Positions 26,436 to 33,763 of a stretch of 64,000 nucleotides of DNA are shown piece after piece. Location of the stretch: the NCBI GenBank assembly GCA_016791005.1, contig JAEUNY010000011.1:1-64000 (forward strand), read 5' to 3'. This stretch comes from Zoogloeaceae bacterium (GTDB lineage Bacteria; Pseudomonadota; Gammaproteobacteria; Burkholderiales; Rhodocyclaceae). How positions within the stretch are numbered: the first letter of the stretch is position 1; every line of letters begins with the position of its first letter. Both the position numbers and the translations under genes were made by a program. Under the pieces are notes generated by a model, which was not told the DNA's origin, searched no databases, and saw nothing but the letters and a program-made list of their open reading frames with translations.

Positions 26436-27164
26436 ATGACATCAATCAGCGCCAACTTGCAAGGCGTTCGCCGGCGCATCGCGGCGGCCTGCGAGGCCTG
26501 TGGGCGCGCGCCCGCCGAGGTGGCCTTGCTGGCGGTCAGCAAGACTTGGCCGGCCGCCTGCGTGGCCGACGCGGCCGCCGCCGGGCAACGCGCTTTCGGC
26601 GAAAATTACGTCCAGGAAGGTGTTGCGAAGGTTCAGACTCTGAGCGGTCTGGGCCTGGAGTGGCATTTCATCGGTCCGCTCCAGAGCAACAAGACCCGCC
26701 TCGTCGCCAACCACTTCGCTTGGGTGCATTCGGTGGATCGTCTCAAGATTGCCGAGCGCCTCGCGATGCAACGAGACGCGCATCTTCCGCCCTTGAACCT
26801 TTGTCTGCAGGTAAATGTGAGCGGGGAGGCCAGCAAGAGCGGTGTGGAGCCGGAGGCGATTCCCGTGCTGGCGCGGGCAGTCGTGGCCTTGCCGGGGATC
26901 CGGCTGCGGGGGCTGATGGCGATTCCCGAGCCCACGGCGGACCAAAGCCTGCTGGCCGCCCGCTTTGCGACCCTGCGGCGCCTGTGGGAGGCGCTGCGGG
27001 CTGAGGGGATGGAACTCGACACCCTCTCGATGGGTATGTCGGATGACCTGGAGGTGGCGATCGCGGAAGGCGCGACCATCGTGCGGGTCGGTACTGCAAT
27101 TTTTGGCAATCGGGGTGCGCCGGGGAATCTCGAACACAACATGGGACAGGTAGATGAAAATTAG
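26436..27164 (+). CDS. PLP homeostasis protein (YggS/PLPBP family)
   Basis: 242 aa. YggS binds pyridoxal phosphate through the lysine in LLAVSKTWPA and keeps free PLP in balance; it has no known catalytic activity. Family blocks AFGENYVQEG, WHFIGPLQSNKTR, VHSVDRLKIAERL, LRGLMAIPEP and LSMGMSDDLEVAIAEGATIVRVGTAIFG are all intact. The ATG at 26436 was chosen over 26412 because it gives the usual N-terminus. Its last 11 bases overlap proC, the conserved yggS-proC-yggT order. Confidence 0.96.
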   Translation: MTSISANLQGVRRRIAAACEACGRAPAEVALLAVSKTWPAACVADAAAAGQRAFGENYVQEGVAKVQTLSGLGLEWHFIGPLQSNKTRLVANHFAWVHSVDRLKIAERLAMQRDAHLPPLNLCLQVNVSGEASKSGVEPEAIPVLARAVVALPGIRLRGLMAIPEPTADQSLLAARFATLRRLWEALRAEGMELDTLSMGMSDDLEVAIAEGATIVRVGTAIFGNRGAPGNLEHNMGQVDEN

Positions 27165-27975
27165 CTTTCTTGGCGGTGGCAACATGGCGGCCGCGCTGGT
27201 CGGCGGTCTGATCGCCAAGGGCTTTGCAGCCGTGGATCTGCAGGTCGCGGAACTCAGCCCGGAGGGGCGGGCCAGTCTCGAAGCCCGTTTCGGGGTGCGG
27301 ACGGTCGCCGCCCTGGACGATGCCGCGCTGGATTGCGACCTGCTTCTGCTGGCGGTCAAGCCGCAGCAGATGCGCCAGGCCCTTGCGCCCCTGGCGGGTC
27401 GTCTGTCCCGTCAGGTCGTGGTGAGTATCGCAGCCGGGTTGCGCATGGCGGACCTGGCGCGGTGGCTGGGTGGTCACCGGCGTCTGGTGCGCTGCATGCC
27501 GAGCACCCCCGCGCTCATTGGCGCCGGCGTCACTGGCCTGTGTGCCGACCCCAGCGTCGATGAGGCGGGGCGCACGGCCGCCGAGACCGTCCTTGCGGCG
27601 GTGGGCGACACGGTCTGGCTGGCGGACGAGGGCCAGATGGATGCGGTCACGGCCTTGTCCGGGAGCGGCCCGGCGTATGTTTTCCATTTCATCGAAGCCC
27701 TGGAGGCTGGGGGGGTCGAGATGGGCTTCGACTCGGCGACCGCCCGCCGCCTGGCCATCGGCACCGTCCTGGGCGCGGCCCGCCTCGCAGCGGAGAGCCC
27801 CGAACCGCCCGCCGTGCTGCGGGAGCGGGTGACTTCAAAAGGTGGGACCACCGAAGCTGCGCTCAAGCTAATGGCCGCGGACGGATTTTTGCCCCTGGTT
27901 GCCCGGGCGCTGCGGGCGGCCGAGGCCCGCGGGCGGGAGCTGGGGGATCAACTCGGCCGCGATGACGCGGCCTGA
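27154..27975 (+). CDS. proC: Pyrroline-5-carboxylate reductase
   Basis: 273 aa. ProC makes proline from pyrroline-5-carboxylate with NAD(P)H. The N-terminal Rossmann motif is FLGGGNMAAALVGGLI. The C-terminal helical dimer domain has the substrate-binding signature ALSGSGPAYVFHFIEAL and VTSKGGTTEAAL. It overlaps the yggS stop by 11 bases, implying translational coupling. Confidence 0.98.
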   Translation: MKISFLGGGNMAAALVGGLIAKGFAAVDLQVAELSPEGRASLEARFGVRTVAALDDAALDCDLLLLAVKPQQMRQALAPLAGRLSRQVVVSIAAGLRMADLARWLGGHRRLVRCMPSTPALIGAGVTGLCADPSVDEAGRTAAETVLAAVGDTVWLADEGQMDAVTALSGSGPAYVFHFIEALEAGGVEMGFDSATARRLAIGTVLGAARLAAESPEPPAVLRERVTSKGGTTEAALKLMAADGFLPLVARALRAAEARGRELGDQLGRDDAA

Positions 27976-27990
27976 CGGCGAGGAAACCCC

Positions 27991-28572
27991 ATGTTGATCG
28001 GCATTCTGCTTCTGTTGATCGAGACCGCCTGCGGTCTGCTGACCGTGATGTTTCTCGCCCGATTCCTGATGCAATGGGCGCGGGTCTCCTTCCGAAACCA
28101 GTTGGGCCAATTCGTCGTGGCCACCACCGATTGGGCGGTGCGGCCCATGCGGCGGGTACTGCCCGGGCTCTTCGGGCTTGACCTGGCCAGCCTCGTTCCC
28201 GCCTGGTTGGTGCAGACCCTGTTCGTGTTGGTTGAATTGGGGCTTCAGGGCCTCGCCGGGATGGGCAATCCCCTGGGTGTGCTGCTTGGCGTCATGGGCT
28301 TGGGATTGCTCGGGGTCCTCAAGCTCGCCATCTATCTTCTGATTGGCGTGGTCCTGATCTCCGCAGTGTTGTCGTGGGTCAATCCCTACGCGCCGGCGGC
28401 GCCCGTGTTTTTTGGCTTGGCCGAGCCTTTTCTGCGACCCATCCGCCGGGTCCTGCCCACCATTGCAAACGTCGATCTCTCGCCACTGGTCTTGATTCTG
28501 GCACTGCAGATCATGCTGATGGTCCTGGCTTCGGCGTCCGGGGGATTCATCGGCCTGATCATGGGGCGATGA
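27991..28572 (+). CDS. YggT-family membrane protein
   Basis: 193 aa. The duplicated YggT architecture is seen: two copies of a hydrophobic hairpin, each followed by a conserved PIRR-type motif ([17 protein letters not shown] and [21 protein letters not shown]). Function is not firmly known; homologues have been linked to osmotic-shock tolerance and to cell division or envelope organisation. GAGG precedes the ATG. Its stop overlaps the next start (ATGA). Confidence 0.92.
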   Translation: MLIGILLLLIETACGLLTVMFLARFLMQWARVSFRNQLGQFVVATTDWAVRPMRRVLPGLFGLDLASLVPAWLVQTLFVLVELGLQGLAGMGNPLGVLLGVMGLGLLGVLKLAIYLLIGVVLISAVLSWVNPYAPAAPVFFGLAEPFLRPIRRVLPTIANVDLSPLVLILALQIMLMVLASASGGFIGLIMGR

Positions 28573-28874
28573 GCCCGGCGGATTGGTTGCGGCGGGAGCC
28601 CTCCGGGGACGTGGTCCTCAGCCTGCACGTTCAGCCGGGGGCCAAGCGCACGGAATTCGCTGGCCTCCACGGCGGCGCCCTCAAAATTCGTCTCGCCGCG
28701 CCGCCGGTCGAAGGCCGAGCGAATGCGGCGCTGTGCGCGTTCCTCGCCGAGTTTTGCGACGTGCCCAAGGGCGCCGTGTGCCTGGTGAGCGGAGACACTG
28801 CCCGGGCCAAGCGTGTGCGGATCGCCGGGGCTGGGGACGACGCCTTCGCCCGCCTCACCGCCTTGGGGGCTTAG
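28569..28874 (+). CDS. DUF167/YggU-family protein
   Basis: 101 aa. The family pattern is clear: [38 protein letters not shown] and [13 protein letters not shown]. Function is unknown across the family despite solved folds. It overlaps the yggT stop by four bases (ATGA) and converges with the 72-aa gene, whose stop codon overlaps its own. Confidence 0.9.
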   Translation: MSPADWLRREPSGDVVLSLHVQPGAKRTEFAGLHGGALKIRLAAPPVEGRANAALCAFLAEFCDVPKGAVCLVSGDTARAKRVRIAGAGDDAFARLTALGA

Positions 28875-29089
28875 CGGGTGGCTTCCTCGGCCTGACGGGC
28901 GCGGGCCGCCGCGCCCTCCCGGGTGAGGTCATTGACGTCCTGGCTGAACTGGCGCAGCGACTCCCGGCTGGCCGGGACGCTGGCCGGGCCACCGGCCTGG
29001 GGCGCGACCACCGGCACGCTGGTGCTCAGGAAGTGCTTCGCCGCAATGCCGATGGCCGCCACCACGATGAGCAGCAGGACGATGCGCAT
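28871..29089 (-). CDS. 72-aa predicted single-pass membrane protein coupled to prlC
   Basis: 72 aa. An N-terminal hydrophobic helix (about residues 2-18) is followed by a Pro/Ala linker and a charged helical tail ([21 protein letters not shown]). Its ATG shares one base with the prlC stop (TGATG), a translational-coupling arrangement. I do not recognise a family. It could be an inner-membrane-anchored partner of the peptidase or unrelated. The coupling and good codon use support a real gene. Confidence 0.65.
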   Translation of the reverse strand: MRIVLLLIVVAAIGIAAKHFLSTSVPVVAPQAGGPASVPASRESLRQFSQDVNDLTREGAAARARQAEEATR

Positions 29090-31176
29090 CAGGCGGCTTC
29101 CACCATGCCGCTGTGGCGCAGCAGGGCATCCACCTCGGGCTCCCGGCCCCGGAAGGCCTTGAAGGAGTCGATGGCCGGGCGGCTGCCCCCCACCGCCAGG
29201 ATCTCGCGCCAGAATCGTTCGCCGGTGTCGCGGTCGAGCAAGCTACCCTTGCCTTCGCCTGCTTCCTCGAAGGCCGCGAAGGCGTCCGCCGACAGCACCT
29301 CCGCCCACTTGTAGCTGTAGTAGCCCGCCGCGTAGCCGCCGGCGAAGATGTGGCTGAAGCTGTTGGGGAAGCGGTGCCAGGCGGGCGGGACGAGCACCGC
29401 CACTTCCTCGCGCACCGCGTCGAGGAGGCCCAGCACCGTGGCCATGGGCACCGGGCCGGCGCTGGCATCCACCTCGTGGTGGAGTTGCAGGTCGAAGAGG
29501 GAAAACTCCAGCTGGCGCACCGTCTGCATGCCGGACTGGAAGTTCTTGGCGGCGATCATTTTGTCGAAAAGCGCCTTGGGCAGGGGCTCGCCAGTGTCCA
29601 CGTGGCCGGTCATGCCCGAGAGCACGTCCCATTCCCAGCAGAAGTTCTCCATGAACTGGCTGGGCAGTTCCACCGCGTCCCACTCCACGCCGTGGATGCC
29701 CGAAACGGCCAGTTCATCTACCCGGGTGAGGAGGTGGTGCAGGCCGTGGCCCGCCTCGTGGAAGAGGGTCTGGACGTCGTCGTGGCTGAAGGTGGCCGGT
29801 TTGCCGCCGACCGGGCCCGGGAAGTTGCACACCAGATAGGCTACCGGCGATTGCAGCCCGTGGCTGCTGCGGTGGCGGCTGCGGGCCGAATCCATCCACG
29901 CGCCGCCCTTCTTGGTGGGGCGGGCGTAAAGGTCGAGATAGAACTGGCCGACCAGCTCGCCGTCCCGCTCGATGCGGAAGAAGCGCACGGACGGGTCCCA
30001 GGTCGGCCCCTCGTCGGGGAGGATGTCCACCGCGTAGAGCTGCTGGATCACGCCGAAGAGGCCGGCCAGCACCTTGGGCTCGGGCAGATATTGCTTCACC
30101 TCCTGCTCAGAGAAGGCGTAACGCGCCTGGCGCAGCTTTTCCGAGGCGTAGGCGGTGTCCCAGGGCTGGAGGGGGTCGAGGCTCAGCTCAGTCTTGGCAA
30201 AGGCGCGCAGCTCGGCCACGTCCCGCTCGGCGAAGGGCTTCGCCTTGGCGCCCAGATCCCGCAGGAAGGCCAGCGCCTGGGCGGGGGAGTCCGCCATCTT
30301 GGGTACCAGGGATACCTCGGCGAAACTCCCGTAGCCCAGCATCTTGGACTCCTCGGCGCGCAGGGCCAGGATGCGGCCGATCAGCGGGCCGTTGTCCCAC
30401 TCCGCCTGGCCCGATTCCCCCAGCACCTCGGACGCCCGGGTGCCATAGGCGCGGTAGAGCCGCTCCCGCAGGGCGCGGTGGTCGGCATATTGCAGCACCG
30501 GCAGGTAGGAGGGCATGTGCAGGGTGAATTTCCATCCCGGCTGGCCGGCAGCTTCCGCTGCGGTGCGGGCGGCGGCCTTGGCGTCTTCCGGCAGGCCGGC
30601 CAGCTCCGCCTCGTCGGTGACGAAGGCGGCGAAGGCGTTGGTGGAATCCAGCAGGTTCTCGGAAAACTTGGCCGACAGGCTCGCCAGCTCCTCCTGGATG
30701 GCCTGGAAGCGGGGCTTCAATTCGTCCGGCAACTCCGCGCCGGAGAGGCGGAAATCCCGTACCTCGTGATCCAGGATGCGCTGGCGGGCCGGGCTCAGGC
30801 TGGCGTACTCGGCGCTCTCCGCGAGGGCCTTGTACTTCTGGAAGAGCTTGAGGTTCTGCCCGATCTCCGCCCAAAAGCGCGACACCTCCGGCAGCATCTG
30901 GTTATAGGCCTCGCGCCAGGCCGGCACGTCCAGCACGCTGTGCAAATGCCCCACCACCCCCCAGGCCCGCCCCAGGTTTTCTCCCGCCTCGGTCATGGGT
31001 ACCACGAAGCTCTCCCAGGTCGGCGCCGCCTGATCGTCCTGCAGGCGCGCGATCAAGGCCCGGTTGTCTTCCAGCAATTGAGTGATCGCCGGCGCGACAT
31101 GCTCGGGCTGAATGGCATCGAAAGGCGGCAGGCCGGTGAAGGTGAGGAGGGGATTGGCAGCGGGTGCGACGGACAT
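29089..31176 (-). CDS. prlC: Oligopeptidase A (M3 zinc metallopeptidase)
   Basis: 695 aa, the usual length of PrlC/OpdA. The zinc site HEAGH lies in LFHEAGHGLHHLLTR, with the third ligand in the downstream EWDAVELPSQFMENFCWE block. The N-terminus MSVAPAANPLLTFTGLPPFDAIQPEHV matches the family; an upstream in-frame ATG at 31272 adds 32 unrelated residues and was rejected. The enzyme degrades short peptides, including signal peptide fragments, in the cytoplasm. A 72-aa membrane protein is coupled behind it. Confidence 0.96.
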   Translation of the reverse strand: MSVAPAANPLLTFTGLPPFDAIQPEHVAPAITQLLEDNRALIARLQDDQAAPTWESFVVPMTEAGENLGRAWGVVGHLHSVLDVPAWREAYNQMLPEVSRFWAEIGQNLKLFQKYKALAESAEYASLSPARQRILDHEVRDFRLSGAELPDELKPRFQAIQEELASLSAKFSENLLDSTNAFAAFVTDEAELAGLPEDAKAAARTAAEAAGQPGWKFTLHMPSYLPVLQYADHRALRERLYRAYGTRASEVLGESGQAEWDNGPLIGRILALRAEESKMLGYGSFAEVSLVPKMADSPAQALAFLRDLGAKAKPFAERDVAELRAFAKTELSLDPLQPWDTAYASEKLRQARYAFSEQEVKQYLPEPKVLAGLFGVIQQLYAVDILPDEGPTWDPSVRFFRIERDGELVGQFYLDLYARPTKKGGAWMDSARSRHRSSHGLQSPVAYLVCNFPGPVGGKPATFSHDDVQTLFHEAGHGLHHLLTRVDELAVSGIHGVEWDAVELPSQFMENFCWEWDVLSGMTGHVDTGEPLPKALFDKMIAAKNFQSGMQTVRQLEFSLFDLQLHHEVDASAGPVPMATVLGLLDAVREEVAVLVPPAWHRFPNSFSHIFAGGYAAGYYSYKWAEVLSADAFAAFEEAGEGKGSLLDRDTGERFWREILAVGGSRPAIDSFKAFRGREPEVDALLRHSGMVEAA

Positions 31177-31712
31177 GAAAACCTCGAAGACGTGGCCAGA
31201 GGCACTGGCGATCCGTGGAATTGTAGCGCTGCTGAGCGAGAGGGCGTGGGATCGGGCGGAGTGCGGGGGCACGAATCAGCGTCGGGCCATATCCGGGCAG
31301 TTACCAGCATTGCGTGGCGGCAGCAAGTGGTCATTCCGTCGCTTGATCCACATCGGAAGCCGACGGACGGCCTCTGGAAGCGGGGCGGCCGGAGCGGGCA
31401 GTCGTCTTGCACGGATTGGAAGACTGGTTCGCACTCCGTTACCGTCGCAAACCCATCAGAACGGATGCAACAACGCAAGACCGAACCCAGTGGTTCTCTC
31501 TGCTTGATGGGGTCAAATTTACATGGCATTCTCGCAAGATGAAGGGGCTGGCAGCTCTTATGTGCGGTTGGCGACACTCAAGCCTACCAAGGCATTGGTG
31601 GCCGTCACGATCCATCTGCGACGGGAAACCAATGACATCAACGCTTCTCATCGCGCCGTTGTCCTCGTTGTCTTGGGCTCCAGCAAGCACGGTGATTTGG
31701 GAGGGCTTTATA
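31177..31712. other. 536-base stretch without a convincing gene; left edge of a lower-GC block
   Basis: The ORFs crossing this stretch are shadows: a plus-strand frame antisense to prlC, and the upstream extension of the permease frame, which lacks a good start or protein-like sequence. Base composition drops from left to right. I see no tRNA, integrase, terminal repeat or clear promoter. A strong Shine-Dalgarno (GGGAGGG, 31699-31705) at its right end serves the permease gene. It may contain decayed sequence from an insertion event. Confidence 0.5.
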
Positions 31713-32801
31713 GTGGTAAACCTCAAGGGTCTAGCGATCTTTGTGCCACACCCGCGCGAATTGATCGCACCGGTGCTCCTACTCGTGGTATTCGGGTTGG
31801 CAATAGCCATGCATCCGCCAAGTCGCGACACGCTGGACTACACGCTCGACTTGTTGCGCTCGATGCTGAAAGACGGCACTGCGCGTGCGCTGTTGGCAAC
31901 CGGCGCTGGACTGGTACTCGCGAGCGCCGGCGTCGACCTGTCTGTCGTTGGCGTTGCTGTGATGTCCGGGGTTCTGTTCGCTTTGGGTGTGCGGCTTTTC
32001 GAATTGGCTCCGGCGGACATTATGCTCTTGGCGTGCTTGATCACCACTTGCGTTCTTATTGGCTCCGGGGTCGGGGCTTTCAACGGCTGGACGGTCGCGC
32101 GATTCAAAGCGCCCGCATTGATCGTGACCTGGGGCATTGGGGCCATTGTCCTGATCATTGCGGTTGGCCTCGCGGAATTGATGCCCCGGATCTCTTCTTT
32201 GTCGGGCCTTATGAACGCGGACGCGAGCGGAATTCCCATCGCGAATGAGTTAGCTGACTTGACATCCGATTCGAAACTGCTTGCCCTGCTGGCGAGTGCG
32301 CTTTTCATTGGCATCCCGATCTTTCTGAGCGCCTTCAATATCGGCCGTAACGCACGTGCGGTCGGAGCACACCGGATCAGCGCCATGTACGCAGGCATTC
32401 GCGTCCGCAAGACGTTATTGGCAACCTATGCAGCCAGCGGCGCTTTCGCGGCGGGCGCAGGTGTCTGGCTCGCGTTGCTCGAAGGCAAAGCAATGACAGC
32501 CTCCTACGCTGGCCTCGAACTCAGTGCAATTGCAATTGCCGTCCTCGGCGGTACGGCAATGAGCGGTGGGTATTTTTCGCCGGTTCCGATCGTGTGCGCA
32601 GCGTACTTCTGGTCGGTCATGCTCAGCTTGCTGCAAGGACCCGACGTTCCCACCGGCTCGTTGAATACCACTTTGCAAGCGAAAGCGGCGGAAGCGTTGT
32701 TCGCTCTCGCGCTAATACTCGTTAGCATCGCACTGGGCCGCAGGTTGAGTGGTGATACCGTGACCATAAACATTCATTCCCGCATCGGAGGAAAAGCGTG
32801 A
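31713..32801 (+). CDS. ABC sugar-importer permease (RbsC-like)
   Basis: 362 aa with about nine to ten hydrophobic segments. RbsC/BPD_transp_2 features include LLATGAGLVLASAGVDLSVVGVAVMSG, the AFNGWTVARFKAPALIVTWG motif (normally GLxxxxLxxPxFIxTLG) and the C-terminal YAGLELSAIAIAVLGGTAMSGG block. The GTG at 31713 was chosen because GGGAGGG sits seven bases upstream; the frame is open for another 100 codons without protein-like content. Its stop overlaps the next gene (GTGA). It is part of a three-gene importer operon with lower GC than its surroundings. Confidence 0.85.
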   Translation: MVNLKGLAIFVPHPRELIAPVLLLVVFGLAIAMHPPSRDTLDYTLDLLRSMLKDGTARALLATGAGLVLASAGVDLSVVGVAVMSGVLFALGVRLFELAPADIMLLACLITTCVLIGSGVGAFNGWTVARFKAPALIVTWGIGAIVLIIAVGLAELMPRISSLSGLMNADASGIPIANELADLTSDSKLLALLASALFIGIPIFLSAFNIGRNARAVGAHRISAMYAGIRVRKTLLATYAASGAFAAGAGVWLALLEGKAMTASYAGLELSAIAIAVLGGTAMSGGYFSPVPIVCAAYFWSVMLSLLQGPDVPTGSLNTTLQAKAAEALFALALILVSIALGRRLSGDTVTINIHSRIGGKA

Positions 32802-33763
32802 AACTCGACCGTCGACGCGTGCTTGCCAGTCTTGCTCTGGCGCCCGCACTGAACCTGCTCGCCGCTTGTTCGCGGCAGGAGTCCGAGCGTGTGCTGTTGC
32901 TCCTGAAAACACTCGACAACCCGTTCTTTCGAGACATTGATGCGGGTTTTCGCAGCAAATGGTCCTCTATGATGGCCCTCGACGTGCGGGCCGGTAAGAA
33001 CGAGGCTGACGTGCCTGGGCAGCGGGTAATACTGGAATCGTATCTGAGAGCAAACGTGCGCGGCCGCAACAAACCGATTCTGCGGGGTCTGGTACTCACG
33101 CCTTCCGATTCCGGCGATGGATTGGTTCCACTTCTGGCCGAATTTCGTCGCGCTGGTATTCCGCTCGTCCTGGTGGACACCGCAATTTCCCCCGAGGCGC
33201 TCAAGGCCGCGGGCACGGATTACAACGTTCTTTTGGCGTCTGACAACTTACTCGGCGGTCGACTGGCTGCCAAGCTCGTTTTGGATGCAATGGCGGGGAA
33301 GAAACAAGCGAACGTTCTAATCCTAAATGGCGTACCGGAAAGCGATACCGCGAAGCAGAGGCGTGAGGGCTTTCTTGGCGTGGTTCAAGGTTCTGGTTTC
33401 GACCTGCGCGAGCGCACCGGAAATTGGCGGCGTTCAGAAGCACGCACCATCGTGGAGTCTTTTCGGATCGCCGGCCAAATTCCGGATGCCATTTTCGCCG
33501 CCAATGACGAAATGGCGATCGGGGCTATCGAGGCGTTGCGTCAAAGCAAGGCCGCGCTTCCGTACATCGTCGGCTTTGACGCAACCGATGAGGCCCGTCT
33601 GTTGGTCAAGCAAGAGATTCTGAACGCCACCATTGCGCAGTCACCAAAGCACATGGGCGAGCGTGCAGCTGAGGTCTTGGCTGATCTGGTTGCCGGAAAG
33701 GCAAGCTACGTGATGCGTGCTGAGCCGGTAGCGGTAGAGGTCGTGACGAAGGCCAACGCATGA
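32798..33763 (+). CDS. Periplasmic sugar-binding lipoprotein (RbsB-like)
   Basis: 321 aa. The N-terminus has a basic stretch (DRRR), a hydrophobic core and a lipobox LAAC with the lipidated Cys at 24. The mature protein has the RbsB/LacI-type fold: LLKTLDNPFFRDIDAGF, VDTAISPEALKAAG, LASDNLLGGRLAAK, LNGVPESDTAKQRREGF, FAANDEMAIGAIEAL and IVGFDATDEA. Such proteins bind pentoses, hexoses or cyclitols such as inositol. It starts at a GTG overlapping the permease stop and ends overlapping the ATPase start (ATGA). The ligand is unknown. Confidence 0.88.
   Translation: MKLDRRRVLASLALAPALNLLAACSRQESERVLLLLKTLDNPFFRDIDAGFRSKWSSMMALDVRAGKNEADVPGQRVILESYLRANVRGRNKPILRGLVLTPSDSGDGLVPLLAEFRRAGIPLVLVDTAISPEALKAAGTDYNVLLASDNLLGGRLAAKLVLDAMAGKKQANVLILNGVPESDTAKQRREGFLGVVQGSGFDLRERTGNWRRSEARTIVESFRIAGQIPDAIFAANDEMAIGAIEALRQSKAALPYIVGFDATDEARLLVKQEILNATIAQSPKHMGERAAEVLADLVAGKASYVMRAEPVAVEVVTKANA

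Noticed and set aside
29113-31542. 809-codon plus-strand open frame antisense to prlC
   Set aside because: It is a shadow of the GC-rich prlC gene: repetitive Gly/Ala/Arg/His composition, no family motif, no ribosome site, and the opposite strand encodes a clear M3 peptidase.
31407-31712. N-terminal extension of the importer permease frame
   Set aside because: The residues look random (many Trp/Arg/Ser), and a strong GGGAGGG site points to GTG 31713.
31713-32797. Reading the lower-GC operon as an antibiotic (aminocyclitol) biosynthesis cluster
   Set aside because: A cyclase domain alone is not enough: no aminotransferase, glycosyltransferase, dehydrogenase or kinase gene is next to it.
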